Shown here in pieces: positions 41,859 through 53,255 of a DNA stretch of 64,000 nucleotides. Both the position numbers and the translations under genes were made by a program. The notes under the pieces are model-generated. The model saw only the letters and a program-made list of their open reading frames with translations. It made no database searches and was not told where the DNA came from. This DNA is from Aurifilum marmelostoma (Eukaryota; Ascomycota; Sordariomycetes; Diaporthales; Cryphonectriaceae). The first letter of the stretch is position 1. The number at the start of each line of letters is the position of its first letter. The DNA is taken from NCBI GenBank assembly GCA_027559495.1, contig JAMXSV010000015.1:620001-684000 (forward strand), read 5' to 3'.

Positions 41859-44754
41859 ATGAGTGGACGGCTCCTGGCAGCGGGGATCGTGCCCCTTAGC
41901 ACGCGACGCGCCGCCGCCCTCCCAGAAGCCGCCGTCCGCCAGTATCACCGCTTCCGCTTCCCGACCGGCGGTCTACAGCGAGCCGACGCTGCGATACGAG
42001 CGACGAGGCAGCGCATGTGGTTCCCAGGGAACGCCTTCCACAATGCAGTTACGGCACGCAACGCCTCGTTCGCGAGGTTCCTGCCCAAACTAGCGGCCAA
42101 GTTTATCAGGTTGCCGGCCATGTTTGGAGGCTTGATGATTGGCAGTGTTGCATGGATACAGTACCAGGCTATACGTGAGTGCTGCTTGGTGCCACGGAGA
42201 AGGAGGAGGCGGAGGCCACGAGGCCAAGACTAACGTGTCACAGAGGTCAGCAACTCGGCAACAGAGATGTACAGGAATGCGAAGGGCATAGCCTCGGACA
42301 CAGCTTCGAGTCTATTCGGTGGCGCAAAAGATATCGCAGACCAGATAGGGAGGGGCTGGGAAAACACAAAAGACTCTGTCGAGATGCCGGAATGGATGCA
42401 GAAAATACTGCGGCTTCAGGAGGAGATGGGGACAGGAGGCGGTGAGCAAGGAGGGCCGAATCCCGGAAACGAACCCCCGAGGTATGGCAAGACTTCGGCA
42501 GCGGTGGCAGGCGCATCGGCAGGCGCCTTCACCGTTGTGGAAGACGACAGAGACGGCGAGGAGATTGCAAAGGATGACCAGATGATGGTCTTGACGAAGA
42601 AGATGATTGAGATCCGGAACATCCTTTCCAAGGTTGGCCAGTCCAGCGCGCTCACCTTGCCGTCCATCGTTGTTATCGGATCACAATCCTCCGGGAAGAG
42701 CTCGGTCCTAGAGGCCATCGTGGGCCACGAGTTCCTGCCCAAGGGCTCCAATATGGTGACAAGGAGGCCCATCGAGCTTACCCTGATCAACACACCGGAA
42801 ACCAACGCCGAATACGGCGAGTTCCCTGATCTGGGCTTCAAGACGACAGACTTCTCATCGATACAGAGGACCCTTACCGACCTCAACTTGGCTGTGCCGG
42901 ACACCGAGTGCGTGTCCGATGACCCGATCAGGCTCAGTATCTACTCCCGGAGCGTTCCTGACCTATCGCTCATCGACCTGCCGGGTTACATCCAGGTGGT
43001 CGGCCAGAATCAGCCGCTTGAGCTGAAGCAGAAGATTACAGAGCTGTGTGACAAGTACATACAGCCCCCCAATGTCATTCTTGCCATATCTGCTGCAGAC
43101 GTCGATCTGGCAAACTCGACAGCGCTGCGGGCAAGCAGGAGGGTAGACCCGCGGGGCGAGAGGACAATTGGCGTCGTCACCAAGATGGACCTGGTCGACC
43201 CTGTGCGTGGTGCGGCTATCCTCTCGGACAAGCAGTACCCCTTGCGCCTAGGCTATGTGGGAGTTGTCACTCGCGCACCTGGTGTGGCGGGGCTGTTCAA
43301 GAAAGGTACCGGTGGTAACCTGACGTCTGTCATTGCCAAGAACGAGAATGCATACTTCTCGTCGCATCCACTCGAGTTCGGCGCCGAGGCAGGGACTAAC
43401 GTTGGCACGCTTACCCTGCGCAAGAAGCTCATGCACGTCTTGGAGCAGACCATGTCTGCCAGCCTCCAGAGCACACACGACGCCATCAAGCAAGAGCTTG
43501 AGGAGGCCACGTACGAGTTCAAGGTGCAGTATAACGACCGACCTCTGTCAGCAGAGTCATATCTCGCCGAAAGCTTGGACGCGTTCAAGCACTCCTTCAA
43601 GCAATTTACCGAGGAGTTTGGCCGACCGCAAATGCAAGAGATACTGAGGAAGGAACTCGACCAGCGCGTGCTCGACCTCCTCGCCCTGCGATACTGGAAT
43701 AAGCCCATCACCGACCTGTCCAGGCCGCCGCCTGAAGCTGACACCCTCGCCGACCTGCCCAAGGCTGACCCCAACTCGCCCTACTGGCACCGGCAGCTCG
43801 ACGCCTCAACCTCGGCGCTTACGAAGCTCGGAGTGGGCCGTCTGGCAACGAGCGCGGTGGCAAGCGCGATTCAGTCGCATGTTGAACGGCTTATCGCCCA
43901 GTCGACGTTTGCAAACCACCCTTTCGCACGCGAGGCCATCACCAACGCCGCCTCGAGTATCCTCAACGAGAGATTCTACAGCACGAGCGACCAGGTTGAG
44001 AACTGCGTGAAGCCGTACAAGTTTGAGATCGACGTCGAAGATCGAGAGTGGGCAGCCGGTCGCGAGCGTGTCGGCGGCGTGCTGAAGACCGAGCTGGAGG
44101 CGTGCCAGGGGGCGCTGTCGAACCTGGAGAAGGTGGTCGGCGGACGGCGGAAGCTGAAGGAGGTGATGAGCTTTGTGGACAAGTGCCGCAAGGGAGACAT
44201 TATCGTCGAGGGAGAAGGAAGAATGGGTGCTGGTGGATTCAGTGCTGCTTTGTTGGAGAAAGGTATCCATCCACACTCCACTCGATGAGCTCCCTTGAAT
44301 ACATGAATCTAACTGACACGTCACAGGCCGAGAAGCAGTGTTCCTCCGCGATCGTGCCGACATCATCAACATGCGCCTCCTCGCCGTCAAATCCCGCCAG
44401 TGCAAGGATCTCAAGAACAAGTACTACTGCCCAGAGGTCTTCCTGAACGCGGCCGCCTCCAAGCTGGCCCAGACCGCCGTGCTCTTCCTCAACGTCGAGC
44501 TGCTGTCTGAGTTCTACTACAATTTCCCGCGGGAGCTCGACGTACGGCTGGGCCGGCACCTGTCGGAAGATCAGATCGAGCGGTTTGCCAAAGAGGACCC
44601 CAAGATCAAGAGACACCTCGAGGTCATCAGGCGCAAGGAACTGCTCGAGCTTGTGCTGGAGAAGATGGAGAGCCTGAGGCAGCTCGAGGGGCGGGAGAGG
44701 CCACGGCACGAGGCCGAGGCGAAGCGGGAACGTGGACGATGGGGTCTGTTCTAA
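41859..44754 (+). CDS. MGM1: mitochondrial inner-membrane dynamin-like GTPase
   Basis: Mgm1 (OPA1 in animals) fuses mitochondrial inner membranes and shapes cristae. Exons: join(41859..42174,42244..44262,44327..44754), 920 residues, phases consistent. An Arg-rich import sequence (residues 1-80) leads to a membrane span at about 86-104. The first intron falls right after the span. The dynamin GTPase has GSQSSGKSS (about 251-259), DLPG (350-353) and TKMD (418-421), all intact. The middle domain, paddle region and C-terminal GED-like helices follow (CPEVFLNAAASKLAQTAVLFLNVELLSEFYY). Length matches the family. A rhomboid-cleaved short form is known in yeast; the cleavage site is not marked here. 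The gene is convergent with ZRG17. Confidence 0.96.
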
Positions 44755-45146
44755 GATCAAGTCGTCCGCAACGCGGGTTTTTGGTCGCTGCACTATACCA
44801 ACTGTTTCATGAAGTTTGCGTGTCTGTCATCCATGATACAGGAACGGAGGAGTTACATGGTCGGTCGTTCATTGAGAGGTTCGAGTTATTAACCAAGCTG
44901 CTTTCTCTCTACTCACAGCGAGCCGTATATAGCATCAGATCTGAACATCTCATATCACGATCGAACGTTTCTACACGCCTTCTGCTGGCGTGAAATGCAC
45001 ATGCTGTGAAGATACATTCCGCAAATTGCGGTCCGTAGTATATGTACTAATATATGTCCATCATTTTGGTGTACATCGCTTAAATCGCCGATCGTGCCCC
45101 CCAAAGATCATTACAGCCGTGATACATACAGAAAGGACCCAACATG
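44755..45146. other. intergenic, convergent 3' ends
   Basis: The 3' UTRs of MGM1 (+) and the zinc transporter (-) meet here. Nothing else is visible. Confidence 0.5.
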
Positions 45147-46778
45147 CTACGCCGGATCCGTGCTCATCTGCAACGTAACCTCCCACTTCAGCGCCCCGCC
45201 CTTGCCATAGCCCTCGCCGAGGCGGTTCTGCACGATGCGCCCGACCCGCTGCCTCAGCTGGCTCAGGGCGGTGTCGTCGCAGCCGCGAATGACGCACAGC
45301 TTGACGGTGGCCATGCAGAGCCCGTAGTGCACCTGCCAGAACTGCGCCTCGTCCACGCGCGACACGTTGGGCTCGCTCTCGATCTCGCGGACGACGCCGT
45401 CGGTGTCGCCGCTCTTGTGTGCGGGGACTGAGGTGGTGTCAATGACCGCGTCGGGTCGACCCTTGTAAGACATGAGGAGCATCAGGCCCTGGGCGATGGC
45501 GAGGCGGGACCCGAGGACGAACATGGACACGGCGATGGCGATGCAGATCAGGCGGTCGAGCCAGACGAAGGAGGTGATGGAGAGGAGGGGCAGGAGGAGC
45601 ATGAGGAAGCTGAAGAAGAGCGTCAGGGAGTGGAAAGGGTTGGCGAGGATGTCGGGCAGGAAGCTCGCGAGGTAGGAGGGGCGCATGACGCGGCGGATGC
45701 GGGCGTGATTCTTGAGGCCATACGCCGAGACCATGGTGCTCAGCGCGGCGGCGAGGGATGCGGCGTCAACCTCACCAGCGCTGACCGCACGGTCCGCGGC
45801 GTGAGTGTGGCCGCTGGAGTGGGGATGGTGGGGCGCATGCGAGCCGACGCCCTCGAGGACGTGCTTGAAGTTGTGCGAGAGCAGGTCGAAGCCGCCAAAG
45901 ACGAGGAAGACGCTCAGCGCGAACCCGGCGAGAACCTCGACCCTCTGCAGGCCGAAGGGGTGCCGCACGCTGCTCCTCCGCCAGACCTCAAAGTTGCCCA
46001 GCACGTCGACGCCCATGCAGATCGCAGCCGAGCCGACATCAAAAAACACGAGGTGCGACAGCGCAGTCATGGCCAGCGACCCGCCGGCTGTGAAGAAGAC
46101 GTATGCCGCAACCAGGCCATGACAGATGCACCAGTAGAAACGGGCACGCTGATCTTTATGCATCGAGGCCCATGCCTCCTTCAGGGTCGGCACAGGGAGG
46201 GAGGCAGGGAGGACGGGAGGCGGTCGACGGGGCGGCTCCTTGATGATCTGGTGCTGCGAGCTTATCGAGGAATGCTTGTACTTGTGACCACGGCGCTGCC
46301 CTATATTCTTTTTGAGTGGTGATGCACCATTAGCTGCGTGTCATCGTGGGCAGGAGGACCACAGCAACACAGTGCGTCATGATCAGGCGCCTGAGGGTAG
46401 AAAACAGAGACATACCGACTTCACAGGCGATGTGGATATGAACTGCGTCTGGAAGTTGAAGGGACTGCTGGTGGTAGAAGAGGTCGGCGTCGCAGCGGAG
46501 ACGGCAAGGTCGGGAGCTGAAGAAGGGTCGGACATCCTGCTCACTGGCCGCCTTGGCGAGGCGGCCTCGTGGGGACTGAGGAATGCGCGGTCTCGGGACG
46601 AGGGGAAGAGGTCATCTATGTCATTCCAGTTGCTGAAGCTGCCGTTGCTGGAGCGCGACAGGGGCCTATCGAGGTCGATGATCTCGCCGTCGTAGTCGTC
46701 GTCCTTGTCGTCTTCAGGAGGGGGCTGAATCAGGAGGGGGAGGATGGGCGGAGGGTCATTGGTCAGACCAGAAGCCAT
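45147..46778 (-). CDS. ZRG17: cation diffusion facilitator, ZRG17-type zinc transporter
   Basis: In yeast, Zrg17 pairs with Msc2 to move zinc into the ER. Exons: complement(join(45147..46307,46416..46778)), 507 residues. The 108-nt intron joins ...SPVKS to NIGQRRGHKYKHSSIS, which restores the conserved segment before the first span. The start is the ATG at 46778; the open frame extends a little further only through a non-ATG codon. The N-terminal 150 residues are disordered and acidic. The membrane part has HPFGLQRVEVLAGFALSVFLVFGGFDLLSH, typical of this branch, and a His-rich loop (HAPHHPHSSGHTH). The usual zinc-site pattern of catalytic CDF members is not obvious in the later helices, as expected of the non-catalytic partner. 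A short cytoplasmic domain ends the protein. Confidence 0.87.
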
Positions 46779-47719
46779 GTGCTCCGGGGTCGACGAGGTG
46801 GCCAACAGGGAGGAGGACGAGGAGGAGATCGAGGATGGATGGATGATCCAGAAAGTCTGGAGTAAACCTGAACCCTTGTCAAGCTGGACACGGTCGGAAG
46901 GAAGAGGGTGGGCCTTTCTGGCGATAGTACCGTTCAGTGCCCAGCAGGAGGAAGCCAGTGGCTGGATCCAGTCTAGTGCAATACAAATTCACAATAGTTC
47001 TGTAGATCAGGATGTGTCTCTGAAGTTGGAGGAGATGATTGATTGTATTGACAAAGAAGACGAGGGAGACGACTCGGCTATGAATACAATGCTGCTGCGC
47101 ACGAATTGGCCCGCCAAACCTTACAATGTATTACGTATGTCTCCCTTGAGCAAAGGCGTGCGCGAGAGAGCTTAAATATCTAAATAGGATTATTATATAT
47201 TGTCTCTCCAGATACTGCGCATTAATGCTTGCCTGTTAGTTTCGCAGCAGCCAGTGTCTGGTGCCGGCAGGGGTCAACTCAGGGACGACCCCTCCCAAAA
47301 GTCAGGGGCTGCTGGTGCGGAGTGCCTCCGCAGGGTTGCTATACTATACGCTATAGCATAGTACAATTATAACTGTAGGTACATAGTAGCAGGACCCTAG
47401 CACTATGGCTTCAGCGGGAAACTGGGTCGGCAGGCATGGGTTGCCGGAAACCAGCCCTCCCAAACCTGGCTTTTGGAGGTTGCGCGTCGTAGTTACATTC
47501 AAATCAATTGTTTAACCTCTTTCGCCCAATGTTCCTGCTGCGACCTCGAAGCGGATGCCAAAGGCATTCCGCCTTCCTTCAGACCGCCGCTCCTGACCCC
47601 AGTGTCTGAAATGTGAGGCCTCGCCTGTACAGGCGAGCCTTGTTCCGCCTTTACGCTACAAAACGCACGACGCTGACCTCAGCGGACCCCCCAGACACAG
47701 CGTCCGCGCGCCCACCATC
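46779..47719. promoter_or_regulatory. intergenic between divergent genes, with an inverted repeat
   Basis: The promoters of ZRG17 (-) and the two-TM protein (+) must lie here. The stretch also holds a small AT-rich inverted repeat at 47342-47363 and G/C-rich patches. No gene is supported. Confidence 0.45.
47342..47363. repeat. short AT-rich inverted repeat
   Basis: TACTAT and ATAGTA arms flank a perfect GCTATAGC palindrome, with a 2-nt bulge on one side. It could form a cruciform or be a factor site. There is no sign of a transposon end. Confidence 0.55.
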
Positions 47720-48865
47720 ATGGAGCCGTCATCCCCAGTGCAGGATGGCCAACCTGGTGGCAATGGTGTCACGGATCGGTCTCAAGCGCAGACACAGGCG
47801 CAGGCTGCCCATAAGCGGAATCACTCGAGCGGAGGTCTCTTTTCCAAATTCTCCTTCTCACGAAATCCATCGGAACAACCGCAAAGGACGAACCACCCTC
47901 ATCCTCAGCCACCCCAGTTGAGCCCACGCGAGGCAGACGAAAAGGGCAATGCTCCGCCCGCCACATCACCAGCACCACCGATCGTCCCGCTGTCGATCGC
48001 CAGCGCGCTGCAGCAGCAGAAGACACGTCGCCGTCGCGGCTCCTTGAGGAAGGTTGCGCTGCTGGGGCGCGGGGCGCAGAGGGAGCGGCGCGAAGCCAGC
48101 CGGGCAAATCTCAGCATCGACGTCAAACAGGCCGAGGCGTGGGGCACAGAGATGATGAACAGCGGGCAGCAGGACGAAGAGAGCAGCAGCCTGGGGCTGG
48201 GAATATCAGATGCCACACCCCGCCCCTCGATGGACGGGTACGCGAGGAGGGCCACCACAAACAACAACACCGCACCCGCCGTGGCAGCAGCCACCACCCT
48301 GCTCGCCTCAACAACCGGATCCAAGTCGTCCAAGCCCAAGGTCGAGATCGACGAGCCCACACCCACAAGCCCCACGATAAGCTACACGACGACGGACGAC
48401 GAGGACGCGCTGCTCATGCGGCCCAAAACATCGAGCCGCACCGCCCCGGAGCTTGCATCCTTGAGCTCTGGTTCGGACAGCTATTTTGGCCATATCGAGG
48501 CCATGCCCAGGCGGAGGACAACCATCAGCCGGGCCAGGTCGCCACTGATCGCGGCCACGTCTCTGCTGACGACCGAGGACGACTGGGACTACTCAGAGAC
48601 GGAATGGTGGGGATGGGTCATCCTGGTCGTGACCTGGGTCGTCTTCGTGGTGGGCATGGGCTCGGTGTTTGGAGTCTGGGGCTGGGCATGGGACGTCGGC
48701 ACCACGCCGTACGCACCGCCTGAGCTGGAGGACGACCCTACCCTGCCGATTAATGGATATTATCCCTGCCTCATGATCCTGACTTGCGTGATGGCTTGGG
48801 TGTGGGTGGTGAGTGCCTGGGTAGGCATGAAGTACTTCAGGCATGCAAAAATCAGCGGGGACTAG
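47720..48865 (+). CDS. fungal membrane protein with two C-terminal spans, function unknown
   Basis: This single-exon gene encodes 381 residues. The first 290 residues are disordered (Gln, Ser, Pro, Thr-rich; basic patch KTRRRRGSLRK near 100). They are followed by DWDYSETEWWGWVILVVTWV, a first span of about 20 residues, a GVWGWAWDVGTTPYAPPELEDDPTLP loop, and a second span (CLMILTCVMAWVWVVSAWVGM). The protein ends with a short basic tail, KYFRHAKISGD. The aromatic-rich membrane hairpin looks conserved, while the N-terminus does not. I considered PIG-P, which also has two spans, but its motifs are absent. No function is assigned. Topology would place both ends on the same side. Confidence 0.78.
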   Translation: MEPSSPVQDGQPGGNGVTDRSQAQTQAQAAHKRNHSSGGLFSKFSFSRNPSEQPQRTNHPHPQPPQLSPREADEKGNAPPATSPAPPIVPLSIASALQQQKTRRRRGSLRKVALLGRGAQRERREASRANLSIDVKQAEAWGTEMMNSGQQDEESSSLGLGISDATPRPSMDGYARRATTNNNTAPAVAAATTLLASTTGSKSSKPKVEIDEPTPTSPTISYTTTDDEDALLMRPKTSSRTAPELASLSSGSDSYFGHIEAMPRRRTTISRARSPLIAATSLLTTEDDWDYSETEWWGWVILVVTWVVFVVGMGSVFGVWGWAWDVGTTPYAPPELEDDPTLPINGYYPCLMILTCVMAWVWVVSAWVGMKYFRHAKISGD

Positions 48866-50533
48866 GGATGCCACCAGGACGTCTCCTGAGATCTGATCAC
48901 CGTCTTTGAGCGTCTCGCAAGGTCTGATGGCGGCAATCGCCCAGGCCGTCATACATTGCATACCATAACTATGGTGCGAGTCTCATGATGACGCACACGC
49001 ATATTCTACTGCCGCAACCGACTAGAAGAAGCTTTTGGGGGGAAGTGCCAAGCGTGCTGGACCTGAGGCAGAGACGTTGACTCTGTCTCAATGTCACCAA
49101 GAGTGTAAGGCGCAGAAACATTCTGCGGCTGGATCAGCGAGCAATGTCCGTGTGCACAGATCATAGAGTGCCAATATAGCGCAGCCAAAATCATGATTCA
49201 TATACTGTCACGTTGCTTGAAGGCATTGCGAGACCAACATAATATACAAATTTTCAGCGCGCATCAGACTCCGTTTTGTGTGGGACGGTGAATGCCCAAT
49301 ATGAGGAGAGGTAATGGGACGAGCAGTCTGCGAGTATTCATTCGCCACCGTGTGGAGCAAGAATAGCACGAGGCAAAAAGCACACATTCGTGGAACCCGG
49401 GTCTTGCTAGTCTAAGCTAACGGCTGAGAATGCTGCTTTATATGAGACTGCGGACATGAGCACCTTAGATGCTGGAGCATTGTGTCCGGTTGTTGGCTGT
49501 AGAAGGCGGACAATGGAGAGGCTGGTGAGCCCCTCTCAGCCTCACGGCCCCACTGGTAGCACAGGCCTTCCCCAGGTCCCCTCACCCGTGAGGCTGGCGT
49601 TAGACCTTTGAAGACGTTACCAGACGGTTCGAACACAGCAGTGAATTTTTGCGCTCAATTTTTCGAGCATCCTCTTTGTGCGCACAGACTAAAGCTCCGT
49701 TTCTTGTCGCAGGCAACGTGCAGCTCAGCCACTGCAGAGTCAAAAAATCTCAAAGTGAAAGAATTCGTCCTTCTTTGATCTCGTCGCCTCAGGGTCTAGG
49801 AGTGGGTCTTCCCCAGGCAGCTAGCCTCTGTCCTGTCCAATCAAGACAGCCCAGCCGCGGCTGCAGAAGGCGATAGAACCCAAAGGTCGATAGAACCTGC
49901 TGGAATTTCCATCCGCACTAGTTTGCGCCAGGGGGTGAGCCCAGAGCATTATTTTTTAGCTGCCGCAGCTCTCACTTCTTCTATCAACCAGCTCGCAATT
50001 CTTTTCCTTCCACCATTCCACCAACCCAACACACAAACACTCTTCTTCCATCTTCCGCACTCTTGTACGCAAGATCGCATTCTTCCCTCAGACATCGCAA
50101 CTGCCGCGTTTCTGAGTTCCCTATTTCCTTTTCAGTGATACCCACAAGGTAAGCAGCAACGAAACCCCACATCTCGTCAACAGCTCCCCCCTCCCCCTCC
50201 CAGTCTACCTCTCTTCACTGTCCTGCAGAGCTTTGCGCGGATCAGAATTGTGATTGCTTCAAATTTGATTTCTATTAAATCAAGCTCTGTCCTCTGGCTG
50301 TCCAAAACACGAAAAATCAGGCTGCAGCGAGAGTTGTTCGCTCGCACTGTGCGCAAGGCTGCCGTTTTGCTTCGGCGTTTCGACATTGACCCCGCCACAC
50401 ATTTTTGGCAGCCCAACAACCTCACAGTTCCCCAGCACCCATCGCCACCACTTTTAACAAGGCTTCTTTCCAAACAAGATCACTAACTCTCTATTCCGCA
50501 GTCTTTCACGAGTTTACGATCCTCCTACCCAAC
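48866..50533. promoter_or_regulatory. intergenic, HSP90 promoter and leader with a probable 5' UTR intron
   Basis: The right half is CT/CA-rich leader DNA for HSP90. A strong donor (AAG/GTAAGC at 50149) and a strong acceptor (CACTAAC branch, then CCGCAG ending at 50501) suggest a 353-nt intron inside the 5' UTR, ending 32 nt before the ATG. I looked for perfect heat-shock elements (nGAAnnTTCnnGAAn) and found only partial GAA/TTC units (for example near 49755 and 49900). A CCAAT motif lies near 49837. No other gene is seen. Confidence 0.5.
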
Positions 50534-52730
50534 ATGTCTGGCGAAACCTTCGAGTTCCAGGCTGAGATTTCTCAGCTTCTCTCCCTCATCATCAACACCG
50601 TCTACTCCAACAAGGAGATCTTCCTGCGAGAAATTGTCTCCAACGCTTCAGATGCCCTCGACAAGATCCGCTATGAGGCCCTGTCGGACCCAAGCAAGCT
50701 GGACTCCGGCAAGGACCTGCGCATCGACCTCATTCCCGACAAGGCGAACAAGACTCTGACCATCCGTGATACCGGTATTGGTATGACCAAGGCTGTAAGT
50801 ATTACCTTCCGATTGGACACGCCGTTTGGCCCGTCAGCTTGTCTAATCACCTACTAACAACAAACTTCAGGACCTTGTCAACAACCTGGGTACCATTGCC
50901 CGCTCTGGCACCAAGCAGTTCATGGAGGCCCTCACTGCTGGCGCTGATATCTCAATGATCGGCCAGTTTGGTGTCGGTTTCTACTCTGCCTACCTCGTTG
51001 CGGACCAGGTCAAGGTCATCTCAAAGCACAATGATGATGAGCAGTACATCTGGGAGTCCAGTGCCGGTGGTACCTTCACCATCGCTCCTGACACCGAGGG
51101 CGAGCAGATCGGTCGTGGCACCAAGATCATCCTCCACCTCAAGGACGAGCAGACTGAGTACCTGAACGAGGCCAAGATCAAGGAGGTCATCAAGAAGCAC
51201 TCCGAGTTCATCTCGTACCCCATCTACCTCCACGTCGAGAAGGAGGAGGAGAAGGAGGTCCCTGATGAGGATGCTGAGGTCGAGGACGTCACCGAGGAGG
51301 GTGACGACAAGAAGCCCAAGATTGAGGAGGTCGACGACGAGGAGGAGGGTAAGGAGAAGAAGCCCAAGACCAAGAAGATCAAGGAGACCAAGATCGAGGA
51401 GGAGGAGCTCAACAAGCAGAAGCCCATCTGGACCCGCAACCCCTCCGACATCACCCAGGAGGAGTACGCTGCCTTCTACAAGTCCCTCTCCAACGACTGG
51501 GAGGACCACCTCGCTGTCAAGCACTTCTCCGTCGAGGGTCAGCTCGAGTTCCGTGCTATCCTCTTCGTTCCCAAGCGTGCTCCCTTCGACCTCTTCGAGA
51601 CCAAGAAGACCAAGAACAACATCAAGCTTTACGTCCGCCGTGTCTTCATCACCGACGATGCCACTGAGCTCATTCCTGAGTGGCTCAGCTTCGTCAAGGG
51701 TGTTGTCGACTCTGAGGATCTGCCCCTCAACCTGTCTCGTGAGACCCTGCAGCAGAACAAGATCATGAAGGTCATCAAGAAGAACATCGTCAAGAAGTCT
51801 CTTGAGCTGTTCACCGAGATCGCCGAGGACAAGGAGCAGTTCGACAAGTTCTACTCTGCCTTCTCCAAGAACCTGAAGCTGGGCATCCACGAGGATTCCC
51901 AGAACCGCCAGGTGCTCGCCAAGCTGCTCCGTTACAACTCCACCAAGTCTGGTGATGAGCTGACCTCCCTGGCCGACTACGTCACGCGCATGCCTGAGCA
52001 CCAGAAGAACCTGTACTACATTACTGGCGAGTCTCTTCCTGCCGTCTCCAAGTCTCCCTTCCTTGATGCCCTCAAGGAGAAGGGCTTCGAGGTTCTCTTC
52101 CTGGTTGACCCCATTGATGAGTATGCCATGACTCAGCTCAAGGAGTTCGAGGGCAAGAAGCTGGTGGACATCACCAAGGACTTCGAGCTTGAGGAGACCG
52201 AGGACGAGAAGAAGCAGCGTGAGGAGGAGGAGAAGGAGTACGAGAGCCTCGCCAAGGCTCTCAAGAACGTCCTCGGCGACAAGGTCGAGAAGGTTGTCGT
52301 CTCCCACAAGCTGGTCGGCGCTCCTTGCGCCATCCGTACCGGCCAGTTTGGTTGGTCTGCCAACATGGAGCGTATCATGAAGGCCCAGGCTCTCCGTGAC
52401 ACCTCCATGTCCAGCTACATGTCTTCCAAGAAGACCTTCGAGATCTCCCCCAAGAGCCCCATCATCAAGGAGCTCAAGAAGAAGGTCGAGACCGACGGCG
52501 AGAACGACCGCACTGTCAAGTCTATCGTCCAGCTCCTGTTCGAGACCTCCCTGCTTGTCTCTGGATTCACCATTGACGAGCCTGCCGACTTCGCCGGCCG
52601 TATCCACAAGCTCGTCTCCCTGGGTCTGAACCTGGACGAGGAGCCTGAGGCTGCCGCCGATGCTCCTGCCGCGTCTGACGCTGCGCCTGCCGCCGAGACG
52701 GGCGACAGCGCCATGGAGGAGGTCGACTAA
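50534..52730 (+). CDS. HSP90: cytosolic molecular chaperone HSP90
   Basis: HSP90 is an ATP-driven chaperone that matures kinases, receptors and other clients. Exons: join(50534..50794,50871..52730), 706 residues. The 76-nt intron has a TACTAAC branch site and sits inside the ATP-binding domain, between GMTKA and DLVNNLG. Signatures are intact: FQAEISQLLSLIINTVYSNKE, the ATP-lid region with SNASDALDK, GTIARSGTK and GQFGVGFYSAYLVAD. The charged linker (about residues 210-265) is rich in Glu and Lys. The middle domain contains LPLNLSRE, and the C-terminus is MEEVD, the docking motif for TPR co-chaperones. Codon use is strongly biased to C-ending codons, as in highly expressed genes. The 528-codon open frame on the opposite strand is a by-product of that bias. 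Confidence 0.98.
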
Positions 52731-53255
52731 ATGCTTAATACAGAGCTCTCAGGGTTTTAAGGGAACGGCGATCGCATGAAAAATGGTTAGGAGTTTGGTA
52801 CGGATTCTTCGGTTTTGTTAATGACGCCCCGACTGGCATTTTCGCCGGTACAGCCTGCTCAATAATATCATCTCTTTTCTTTTGCCTGGATGTTTTCTAG
52901 TATCTCTCGGAAAGGGTGAGGAGAACGGCACAATCCTAGGTAGACAAATGATGATTATTCCATGCTAGATCAACTCTTGTCACTCGTGCATGCTTTGTGA
53001 CGGATGGTGGCTTACACCTCGAGAGTAGTATGGCCAACTACTAGCCTACCAGCTCAAGGGAGGGCTCCTCCGGGCCCGTTTCTGAGCAGCGTCGGAGCCC
53101 GGATGCCGCTGTATTATGTTGCGGCCTCGTTAGATCACGGAAGTCGGGGGCATTTCTTGGCCTTGCTTTCGTACAGAGGACGACCAGCTTCCGACATGAC
53201 CACTTCAAAAGGGCTCTCAAGATTCTTGTAGATGTAGCAGAAGGTAGCTCTGATT
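52731..53255. other. intergenic, convergent 3' ends
   Basis: The 3' UTRs of HSP90 (+) and the CorA-like gene (-) meet here. Nothing else is supported. Confidence 0.5.

Noticed and set aside
47342..47363. Inverted repeat as a transposon terminus
   Set aside because: There is no second copy, target duplication or transposase frame nearby.
47720..48865. PIG-P (GPI-GlcNAc transferase subunit)
   Set aside because: Two C-terminal spans fit, but the PIG-P motifs between and after them are absent.
51021..52607. 528-codon open frame on the minus strand
   Set aside because: It is antisense to HSP90. The Leu/Val/Asp/Gly pattern is the mirror of C-ending biased codons.
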